This document shows, one piece after another, positions 53,467 through 64,000 of a DNA stretch of 64,000 nt. The notes beneath the pieces were generated by a model. The model saw nothing but the letters and a program-made list of their open reading frames with translations. It was not told the origin of the DNA and did not search any database. Each line of letters begins with the position of its first letter. Position 1 is the first letter of the stretch. Both the position numbers and the translations under genes were made by a program. This stretch comes from Struthio camelus (lineage: Eukaryota > Chordata > Aves > Struthioniformes > Struthionidae), in contig NC_090967.1 in the NCBI RefSeq assembly GCF_040807025.1, forward strand, positions 3,222,001-3,286,000. The letters are read 5' to 3'.

Positions 53467-56400
53467 CTGCAATGCAGCACAGAAGGGCAGTGATTAGAGG
53501 CAGCTCTTTCAATAAGAAACCTTGTCTAAATCCCATAGGAAGAGATCTGGGATACCATCTGGGCCTTCACCCCAGACCTGGGAAGAGCATCGGAGGCCAG
53601 CATCAGCTTTGTTTTCTCTGCCCCATTTCCCTTCTCCCTTGATAGTCAAGTTTGAAGCAGAGGAGGCTCTGTTTGGTGACCTGGGCCAAATGAAGAGTCA
53701 TCATCCCTGCAAGACCTGCCTGTGTGCTCACACGCAGAACAGCGGGATAAGAGAACCAGCCTGATAGTCCCACAGGGAAAAGACGGGACAGCCAGAAGCA
53801 AAATGACAGACTCCAAGGAGGGACTCAGCCAGGGCAGGCTTCAACCACCACAATCCTTGCCTTGATGTACTCTGTCAAAATCATGCACATTGCTAGAGCT
53901 ATTTTTCGCTGAGCAACAGACAAAGCAGAAAGGTACAACAGAGCCCATGGGTTTACATAGCTCAATTCTTTCAGGCTAGCTCAAAGCCCAGGCTCCAATA
54001 GTCCTAAGGCATTAGGGAACCTTATCATCACCATGCCAGGAGACCCAGATCACACAGAAACAAGGGGAAGCCCTGGCACCATCTACTCAGTTGCAATACA
54101 GCAGAGTTGAGAAGGACAAGAAGGTAAGTTAGATTTTACTTTTTTTTTTTCCCCCTCCTATTTGCATAGGAGATGCATTTGCATTCAAAGTTAAGACAAG
54201 GAAGGGCCGAGGAGCACAAGAAGTCGTCACAGCTCAGGCACCCGGAACCAGAATATGCCAAAATAACACCAGCTCTAAAAAGAGCAATAGCCTTTGCTGC
54301 AGGTGCAGAGAGGACCTAACTGTATTCTTCGTTATGGTCTAGTTCACTGCAAGTTAGGAAACTGGCTGAAAGACTAGGAAAGCTCGTCTTCTTCTTCCAA
54401 TCTATAAAAAAGGATTAGCTCTGAGAGGTTTAGACACACAAGCTAAGATTCGTTTCTTGTCAGCGTCCTTTCAAAGTTAATTCTCTTTATCTGCAGTTAA
54501 TTATCCCTCCTTTGTTCCCACATCCACCCCCCCTTATAATTTGTGTCAAGCTGCTCTTTGATAGATATGTGTAGATATGTGATAGATATGTGCTCAATAT
54601 GTGTTTGTAGCAAAAGTGTATGTGTGTATATATATATATTTTTTAAACACATGTTGGACAGAGACATAAAGTAACAACGATTGATGAAAACTGATGCCTC
54701 ACAAAGTCTTGTGAACAACGGTTTTCATCGTTTGCTAAGACAAAGCAAACGAATCTCTCTCATCAAGCAGACAACTATTTATAGAAAGGTGTAGAACCAT
54801 TTATACTGGCAAACATGATCCTCAAACTTTAACAAGAAAATCTCAAATTTAAGGTCAAGACTACATTTGCTGCACACCAGCCCATCTTTGACAGATGATG
54901 CATAGTGCTAACCAGTATTTCTTCTTTGAATGAAACCAAGGAGTCTTGTTTGCTTATTAAATTATGGCAAGAAGGGAGAAAAAAAAACCACCCCAAAAAT
55001 GAAAAAAAAAGTCACCTCAGTTTGTCTCACTAAAAACACGTTTACTGTTTCCCTAGTGCTGCTTTTCATGCAGGAATGGGCTCCGTATACTAGTCTATAC
55101 AGGAGCAGAGTGATCCATCTCCAATAACAACTCAGGCCATGACATGCATTGAGTTGAGACAAATGGAAAAATATTTTAATATGGTTCAACGAAAGGTTCA
55201 CTAAATGAAAGTGACTGAAACCATGTTTTTGCCATGTAGCACGCTCTCTGCACGCAGTGCTGCTCTAAGAGCTGCTGATGTGACCCCACAAGTGACCACA
55301 TCAGGGTCAAAAAAAGAAAAAAGAAGAACCCCCCCAGAAAATGTAACCTTAAAAGGTGCTCGATCGTACCACAGACACAGTTAGAGGAAGTAACAGATGG
55401 CAAGGAGGGACATCCACAGCAAAACACAGCAGTTCTGGTTAGCAAGAGCTGTGTCAGTCTCACCACATCCTGCAGCAAAACACGAAGTTATTCCACAGGG
55501 CGGAAGCACCAGGGGACTGTGCCTGTCCAGCTCCGGCGTCATACTGAACCCGTACCATTCCTCCTGACCGCATTCGGGACAAAGGCAGCACTCGCTTCAA
55601 AGTCAATAACCCCCTCGACTAACAATGTGGACAGCAGGTGCCGAGTCTGCAGCAATTTGCAGCAGGAAATCAGTCCCAGAGAAATACTTGCACGCAACAG
55701 TTTCCTTCCCCTGGAGACCGAGAACGGAATATCCTTTAAAAATGCACGAGTATCACCCTTGGTCCAGTCCCCTGGAGGGGTGGAAGCATCCGTGGGCTGC
55801 TACGACTCGCACCCTACCGACCTCATTGAGGAGCCGTCTAATTCCAGTGACTTCAGGAAGTCACTCCCATCCACACTGGCCCGAGACCAGGCTCGGGCAT
55901 CTTCCCTTTCACTGCGCAAGGATATATTTTTTCAAGCAAGAGAAAAGCCGTGGTTACAAGGCCCAAAGAGATGAGCATTGAAACCGTATAGCACAACTGG
56001 AGAAAGTATCCCCCGGGCTCGCCCATGCAGGACAGTGAAGCAAACATCAAACGTTTTCCAGAAGAGATTGTCACCTGAGCAGGGCGAAAAGGATTTTAAC
56101 ATCGTTCATTTGCAATCAAGGCAGTAGCTGTCTTACAAACAGCTGCTTCTTCCTAGTGAGACACCATTGAAGACGACTATGGAGCTTGACAGAGAGCAAT
56201 CCTCTTGCAGACAATCCAGCATCTGTCTGAAGACACTAGTAAAATCAATAGCCAAGACCTCCAAGCGGATGTAGTGTATTTCATTATGGTCTTTGCAACT
56301 GAGCTAAAAGAAACATTTGGCTCTAGAGAAAGAAAATGAGACACAGAGAGACCAAAAGCATCACTGACATTGCTTGAAGATGATATCACACTTTTAACAC

Positions 56401-59400
56401 CTCCTTCCACAAACCAGTCATAGCTCAGGCAGTGCTAAGCTATTGCCTTCACGCAGAGGAGAAAGGAAAGAGCGATTAGGACATGGGGCATGCCAATCAC
56501 CTGAATGGGATTTGCAAGCTTTACAAAAGCGAAAAAGAAGGGGAAAAGGTGGGGGGGAGGAAAGAGAGAAAAATAAACCTGCAGTAAGCTTTGTTTATTC
56601 CTCTTTTTCAGCCAGCCAAGATTATAGCACACGTCACACGTGTTCAGAGAGGACCTTGGCCATCACTCCCACAAGAACACACAACTGCTGCAAGGGGGGG
56701 AAGAAAAAAAAAAAAAACCCTCCACCACGGCTGATAGTCTGGAGAAAAATAAACCTCTAACTTTTCTCCAGAGCAGCAGTGCTACCTCTGTTCCCAAGGA
56801 CAGGAGAGGAGTGGTTCGATATTATGCTTGGCTCTTCTAGTTTAGGAGGTTATTTATCTGCACAGCGAGGGGCTTTTGAGGCCCAGCCCGACCCAGCCCT
56901 CCCTCCCCAATGAACAGCTGCTGAGCCAAGAGGCTGTTTTCTCCCCTCGCTCTTGCTCTTACATTTCAGCCCGAGTCCTAGAACTTACTTCTGTCGATGG
57001 AAACGCAGAGCAATGTTGTTTATAACAACTCTCTACCATTCCTCTTCCCTAGCCAGTAAAGGAGTGGCCTTATTTTAGAACTAAGCTCTGGATAGAGAAA
57101 GCCCGTGCAGTTGGTCACTGGGCTCTCAATTACTTTTCCAAGCAGCTCAGGGAGAGTATGAGAAAAGGAGAGACAGTCACCTCCTCCAAAACACCTGGAC
57201 ACAACCTACCTTCCCAAGTCCCTTGCAGCCATCCCCCGAGATGATACTGCCTGGCCTTTTCGGATGGAAGCAGCGTCTCTGCTAGACACTTCCCCTCGCT
57301 AGAGAGGCAGAACGGCCTGAAACGCTCTTTCAGGAGTCTCATGACTATTTCCGTCACCTCCTAAGCGCCTGCCCCAAGCGACACGCAGCACTCCCCTCCG
57401 CCGCTAACGCTGTTTAATGCGAGCCAGAATTAACGCCGGCACGTCAGCAAGCTCCTACCTGTGTTTCTAGCCTCTGCAGACTGCTCCTGCGACTGCTCAG
57501 CACGCCTCTGCCACCTCCCGCAAGCGTTTGTAGGCACCGAGGCCAAGAGCTTCCTTCTTTTTCAAAAAAGGAAAAAAAAAAAAAGAAAAAAAAGTACCAT
57601 TTCATGTACAGCTGCAATCTGAACTCCGCTGCAGGCTGCTGATAGGGAGGGGTCAGGCACATGTGGCCACTTCCTTCCCAGTGACCCGAGAGCTCCAAGG
57701 CAGCTCACATCCTGCTGCCTAACTCAGAAGAAAGCCCTTAAGTAAATCCCAGTGAGCAATGCACTTCTCAGAATAATTATTTCGCTGGTTTCCTTTTTGG
57801 AAAGCCGGCCTGCAAGACGACTCCCATGCAACATCGCCGCTGAACGCTCGCGCAAAGCCCAGCCAAAAGTTCTTACTGTGGCGTTTTATAATTGCAGTCC
57901 TCCAGCCGCAAGCCCCTTCCAACCACCGCGAATCGACAGCTCCCCAGAAGGAAGAGCGAAGCGGGAAGAACCCCCCCCCCCCCCCCACCACCCCCATTTC
58001 CCATTGGCCTAGTTTTAGTCTTTCTTCACAGCTAATCCAGACGCTCAGGCCAAAATTTCCAACAGAGGACACATAAACCTTCCCACGGCAGTTCGAACTG
58101 ACTCTATGTCTCCATGCAAGATGCTCCTCATTTGCCACGATCAAAGGCGAAATTTCAACGCGGAGAGCGAGGATCAGGCCAATTACGGCAAGCAGGGCTG
58201 GACTGCCACTAATGACAGCGAGCTGTGGTGCTTCTAAAGCAAGTTTGGCAACACACAAAACTGCTTGCCTTTGCTGGATGAGCTTTCCAGCTGCTCCTCT
58301 GAACGGCTTTAAAATGAAAGAAACAAATGTTTATCCCTCTGCTTACTTTAACTGTGTAAACGAGGGCAAGATGCAATGAGAAATGTTCACAGGACACGAG
58401 GGTTGAGCCACTGGCTTACAGCAGGCACGTCTGACCATTCATAACTTCTGTTCGACAGCACTTCCACGTCGGCTAACTTCCTGCCTGGCACAGAGTCATC
58501 TATTCTGGCGGACGGAGCTGCCAATGTTTTTCCAAAAGCAAATCATTCCCCTCTATAAACCCTGCAATGGTGCTTCTTTTGACAGTGAGGAGCTGCGCGC
58601 TTTCGCAGTGAAGGGACTCACATTTTTATTTGGAAAAACCAACACAGAAGCTGCATTTCAGCATGCTGAGAACTGAACAGAGCTTCCCACGTTGCCAGAC
58701 AAGAACAGCACGTTTCCTTTAAAATGCTACTGCACAAAGAGAGCTAAGGAGAAGCTGCCCAATAGCCTTGTGTTACCCTGAACATTTCGTTTTTCTTCTC
58801 GCTTTCCTCCGCGTTCGCTACTGGCAACGGAAGTCAGTAGCTGCTCTGAAGGGAAAGAACATTAAGTCAAAGAGAGCGATCAGATTTGGCCGAGTTACAT
58901 CTATAACCTCTCTGAGAGGGTTACACCAAAGTAACAAGTTAATTCTGTTGCTCCGCAGGACAACATCCAAATTTTTCTTTTGGAAACTGGTTTGGTAGTG
59001 GCCTTAACAACAAACTTAACAGAGCCATTTAGAAATATATGTTTCAAATGTTAAATTCCCAAGGGTTAGACAAAAGGCCCTTTATATGCCCTCACAAAGT
59101 CAGTTTTAAGAAAGTCCTGCTGGTCGTCGTCCACCCCCTCCCCGCAATTTAAATTTGCGGCGCAACAATTTGGAAAGTCCCAAGAAAGAAACCATGCAAA
59201 CGCCACATCTCCCAGGCGCTTTCAGGAAACAGGCTCGCTTAGGAGCGAGAGAGTCTGTTTACTTGTCTTGAAGCCATGCAAACGCAGAGCCTATCTGAGG
59301 GCACGCACATAAGAAAAGGAAACAGCACAATAAAAAGGCATAAAATAGTTATATTGGCCTTGAATTGCCATCTCCCCCTCCCCCCCTGAAAGGCCACACA

Positions 59401-62400
59401 TTTAAGTTTGCTATGTATTCAGGTCAATTTTAAAGTCCAATTAGGTTATATAACAATGGAAAAAGGCCTGCTAAATAAAGCCATAGTTGGGTTAGGAGGC
59501 GTTTTAGCAATGGACGCACAACTGAAGAGCTTCACAACCGCTTGTGCAAGGAGCAGCAGCTTCAACGCAGCTGCACCAGACAACTGCCTGCCCTAATGCT
59601 CTGTTCATCCTAGAGCTAAGTGCTGCAGCAGTTCCTGGAAAGCCCAAGTCACCAAGGAGCAAGAGGTGTTTTTCAACCACCACAAGCCGGGTGGAGGAAC
59701 AGACAGTTTAAGGACATCAGTCAGGCATCAGTCGCTCAACTCCAAGCTCCAGATCTAGATCTGGACCACGCAGATAGCAATCAAGGCAGCAACAGCTGGA
59801 GGGATGTTAAACGTGCTGCATGACGGGAGCTCATGTCAAAGACACTTGTGGAAGGCAGGTAAAGGAACAAACATCAGCGGGGCTCAGATAAACATTTCTG
59901 GAAGGGGAGAGGGAAGGCTGAACTACCTTTAAAGTTCAGCATGAGAGAGGACTGAAGTTCCAGCTTAGACTGTCCCCATCTGGTCTTCCGGGCAGTCCAA
60001 ACAGTAACCACAGAAGGTTAAAGAGCCACACGAGAAAGTAACTTTTTAAAAAGGTCACGCTTTTAACTTTCCCTTCCTCAAAGGGGTCAGATACTAGATT
60101 AGGTAATGGAAAAATCATTGCTTAAAAACCTAGAAATTATTGTAGTGCAACAGGAACAGCTACTAGACCCCCCAAGCATTACTGATTTAGGACCTAGGTT
60201 TTTCCTCCTCTTACGTGACATTTGTGTCCACTGCAATGTCAGAATTACAAATATTCTGGAAAATTTCCACAGATTCCACTTACGCGTATATGACTGGATC
60301 ACAGCTGCATGTGAAGGCAGAGCTAATTCGCTGCAGGCTTTGCAGATGCTGCGTTAAGCTGACAAGCTGGGTCATGACTCTAGGAGACAGGTTAACTGTG
60401 CAGACAAGTATTTCTAGGATAAACTGCAGTCAGTGGGTGGCTGATGGCATGTTAAGAGCAGTTCTTTTTTCAAGGTCTGGAGGGCCATATTTTGAAGCTG
60501 GCTCATTCAGGAATACCTTTCCTTCAGCCTGGCTTTGTCCCTCCAAGAAGGGTTGGCAAGGAGCAGCGTGACATTTATCAAGTCTACGCTGTGAACTACA
60601 CATTTCTTTCTGCCTCCACAGCATTGTCCTTTCTGTGCAGGCGGGATTTTAAATAAACAGCAGTTTCATCTACTCTTACTTTGCGATCTCCACCTACCCA
60701 AGGGGGAGGCGGGGGAAGTAGCACTGAGTTGGAGCGTGAAGTTTGTCTTTGGCCGATATAACAACTACAGCAGCATGCACTATTTTAGCAGCCTGTCTGC
60801 AGGTTCAAGATCACAGCAGATCCTGCGGCTATGAGCTTCTTAAGAGAGGATGAACCAGAGCACAAGCTGGCCACAAGGCCACCCTTTCCCATGGTGGGGC
60901 TAATTCCCCTGATAACTGTATCTTCTCTCCATGTTAATAGCATGCTTTTGAAACAAAAGCAGTATTGTTTCTCCCTGAAAGCAGATACCCACGAGGCTTG
61001 CCCTTCCCCTCCACGAGGAGATATGGCAGTAACCCAACACGTTGCATGCCTCCAGGCAGCAAAGACAAGGAACGAGCCCACTGATGTGGGGCTAGAGATC
61101 ACCCCAAGACTAACCACATCATAAGACCTCCTGCCATACTGCCAGAAAACAAAAACAAACAAACAGAAAAGACTTCAAAACAGGCCTGCAGTTAAGACCA
61201 AGAAAAATTAAATTCGCTTTCAGTACAGTGATAAACCTTGTTCTGCTTCAAACTGAAACAACCTTTGGACTGCTCTAGCTTATATTCTGTTCCCGACTTC
61301 CTAGCAACCAAAGCTTGGGCATATAGCCAAAGCCCTGATTCACTCAAATCCACCCTGTACCTGGGGCTGGACGGCTACGGAGTTCCTACACCTCCTTCGC
61401 CGGCCACGGCGGCAAGTAGCAGAGGGCAGCTCCCCGGCAGGCCTGCTGACAAACCCGGCAGTGCACGTTAAGGAGATCTATGCCAACACACACTGGAAAC
61501 ACAACATTGCTGTCCCCGCGAGGGCTACGGCAAACACCAGGAGCGTTCACAACAGGGTTTTTAAATCAGGGCACTGCCCTAAATCCAGCTTTGCAAGACC
61601 TTTGGCACATCTGGGTGCGTGGCAGTGTCACAGTCTTTGCCTTTTCTTTGACTGGAGGGAAAAAAAAAAAATTACCTCAAGCACCTTGTGATTTCATAAA
61701 GACTTTTCTAAAAGAAGTAAAAGCTGCCGCAGTTTGATGACTTTCTGCACTGGGACTTTTTCTGGCCTTCGCCACGTCTGTTCCTCCCTCGTGGATTAAC
61801 AGGCGCTTCCTTTCCCCTGCTCCCAGTCTGCTTTGGCTGCTCAAAGCAACAATTCACCCAAGAGCCCTCTATCATTTCATCATGAACAAAACAGCACTTT
61901 TAGCATAACATGAGCTGCAGAGGGAAGCAAAAAGCACACCAAAACAGGAGTCACAGATAACTCTGCCTCCAAGAGGCATCTAGAGAGCAGAGGATAAACA
62001 TGCAGCGTAAGGTACATTCTTTAGTGAAAGCATTAGCTGGATATTTCGTATTTCTAACGATAATCTGCTAAACCTCCAGCAAAGCTGGTTATGGATCCAC
62101 TTACAGTAGCGTTTATGGCTCAAGCATCACAAAATACTTCCTTGTCGTGTAACAAACTAAAACTCAGAAGTTCATGGCAATTCTTCTCACTAATCTGAAC
62201 TTTGCATCCAGGACTGGTTAGATTTTGCAATCTGCCTTCTCTGACCACACACGCTTTCATTGCTGACAAGGAAAACTTTTTTTTTTTTGGGTGTACTGCA
62301 GCCATAGAGATCCCCGGCCTGTTTACAGCAAAACCATTAGTTACAAAACGTTGTATGCGTCAGTATAGTCCGACCTTCATAAACTGGGCTCATCATGCCA

Positions 62401-64000
62401 TTTCAGTTTGTACAGTGCTTCACATCTGATCACCAAGAATCGCGTTAGACCCAAACGTCTCCAACAAAGGAGTTGGCAAGCAGTTCCTGCAGTAGGCTGA
62501 AGCCCCTAAGCAGGGATTCACTCAAGATGCTGAGCACACATCAAATTTGCTACCTAAACCGCACGGAAACTGCTAGGAGAGCCTATGCCCAGTACCTGGC
62601 TCTGCCACAGTCAACAGTGCAACCTTAACTAAGTAATATGTCCCAAAGAGCACCTCAAATCCCGACTGGTGTGCCAGATGGCAGCGAAACAGCTCCGTAC
62701 GCAGCATGCCACAGTCTGGACTCGGCTTTTTGGTGGAAACCTGGAGCACCATGATTTGGTTCCACGACACCAATCTGGCAAGAATTCAGCCACAGCACCT
62801 TTCTCCTCCTTTTCTGGAAATTTAAGAAGGTTATAAACTGTCCCCCTCCCACTCGAGTTCACTTCACGATCACATGACTAAGACAGAAAGTGAATGTAAG
62901 ATCTGGAATATACAGTCCAAGAAACCAGATGAACGCAGGGCCTTGGAAGCAAGCCCGACGCTTTGCAAAGGAAGCAGAGTGCAAGGGCGCAGCCCCCGGG
63001 ACTATGATAAACAGGTGGCTGGGGGAATTTGACATCTAATAAAAATCCCCCCTGCTCTGCAACTTGGCAGAAGAGTTCCAGATTGGAAAGGGGCTTTAAA
63101 CAAAGAAGGATGGAAATAGGGAAAGGGCCAGTGTACTCTTCAGCCCAGCGCACTACGAGAGGGGAATCCGGCCTTTCGCTACTGCTGGAGTAAGTGACAG
63201 AGACGCTTTTTCCAAACATCTGTGCTGCGCACTGGCAACTTCAAGTCCCTCTTTCCTCTCTCGGGAGGATTTCCTGCCCTTTTCTTTTTGTCTATCTGTT
63301 GCACACACAAGCAGTCTTTGAAGGACTCAAGATTATTATATCGTAGATAGCAGCAGGAGCAGTTACTGCAAAATTAGCAGTTCTGTGCTCGTAGCAAGAG
63401 ACAGAAACCGAGCAAGAGTGTCTTGAGTGTCACAGGTTCTCTCTCATGACTGCAGATGAGTTACAGCTCACCATGATTAGAATAAAGTGGAGAATTCCCC
63501 ATCTCCCCCAAGTACTTAAGAGACTTAGGAGTTTAAACATCATTTTTGTTGCAGGACTGTGCCCTTACCTACAATAGAAACATTTATTAGCAATAGTAGC
63601 TAGAAAAAGACAGTGGAAAGAGGTGAAAAGGAAAAGAAAAAAAAGCATCTAAAACACTTCCCCTTCACGGTCACAGCAGCAAAACCCTTACTCTCAGCAC
63701 TGTTCTTGCTCATTTTAAGAGTCTTTGCTAGCAAAAACAGCATCACCTGGGAGTTGCCTGCATAATGCCACCGGCACAGCTGCACAGCAAACCCTTTGAA
63801 GGGGACGCAACGCCATCAGCCAGGTCTCTCTCAGGAAAGTCACTGTTAAAAACTGTAACATCATGCTAAAGACACTTTTATTCCGGGACATGCTAACACA
63901 AGTAAAGCTATGCTTTTGTTCGTACAGCTGACTCCAAAACATCCCCCACCTCGGGGATAAGCTACGGTAAATGATGCCATTTCGCCAGCAGAACTACACC
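53467..64000. other. Upstream of MOB3A coding sequence: probable intron 1 and 5' flank
   Basis: No coding exon, tRNA or classifiable mobile element is recognised over 10.5 kb. It contains TA/TG-rich DNA near 54,560-54,640, a C16 run at 57,971-57,986 and a CpG-containing patch near 57,360-57,440. A minus-strand donor-like AACACAG|GTAGGA lies at about 57,465. A non-coding MOB3A first exon may lie here or beyond the window. Confidence 0.45.
57971..57986. repeat. C16 homopolymer
   Basis: Sixteen consecutive Cs are followed by an ACCACC spacer and a further C-run. Confidence 0.85.

Noticed and set aside
57719-58258. 179-codon open frame on the minus strand upstream of MOB3A
   Set aside because: No domain or family resemblance; it spans a C16 run and shows no splice or promoter context that I could support.

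Overview
The window is vertebrate nuclear DNA, almost certainly from a bird. It holds three multi-exon genes with canonical GT-AG introns whose order matches human 19p13.3 (BTBD2, MKNK2, MOB3A). It also carries a 3'-end fragment of a CR1 retrotransposon, the dominant avian LINE. The very short introns, high GC, CpG islands and long GC-rich minisatellites fit an avian microchromosome. All three genes lie head-to-tail on the minus strand.

Positions 1-23,944 hold BTBD2: nine coding exons, an intact 524-codon frame from ATG at 23,944 to TAG at 250, and the start of its 3' UTR running off the left edge. Intron 1 (7.4 kb) contains a decayed RPL23A retrocopy and, next to exon 1, a C-rich 60-bp minisatellite of about 25 copies. 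Intron 7 contains the CR1 fragment. The start codon lies in a perfect TISU/YY1 element. A different, G-rich 57-bp minisatellite covers 24,440-25,340 just upstream of the promoter and decays out to about 26,110.

Positions 26,110-32,160 are intergenic, with an isolated CpG island near 30,040-30,330. MKNK2 runs from a TATA box at 43,338 to a poly(A) signal at 32,183. It has one non-coding exon, thirteen coding exons (470 codons, complete) and a roughly 3.1-kb 3' UTR with a 62-bp strictly alternating purine-pyrimidine tract. Its promoter is a degenerate GC-box array, with a 40-bp KpnI-site minisatellite just upstream (43,930-44,560). MOB3A occupies 48,135 to at least 53,466: three coding exons, 216 codons, poly(A) signal at 48,154. 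From 53,467 to the right edge I find no coding exon. This is probably MOB3A intron 1 and 5' flank.

The genes are not an operon. BTBD2 is a BTB-BACK-PHR adaptor, MKNK2 is the MAPK-activated kinase of eIF4E, and MOB3A is a MOB-family adaptor. I found no bacterial-type system, virus or intact transposon. The noteworthy signals are non-coding: paired strand-opposed minisatellites around the BTBD2 start, the TISU element, the MKNK2 promoter layout, the Z-DNA-type tract and the rare avian processed pseudogene.
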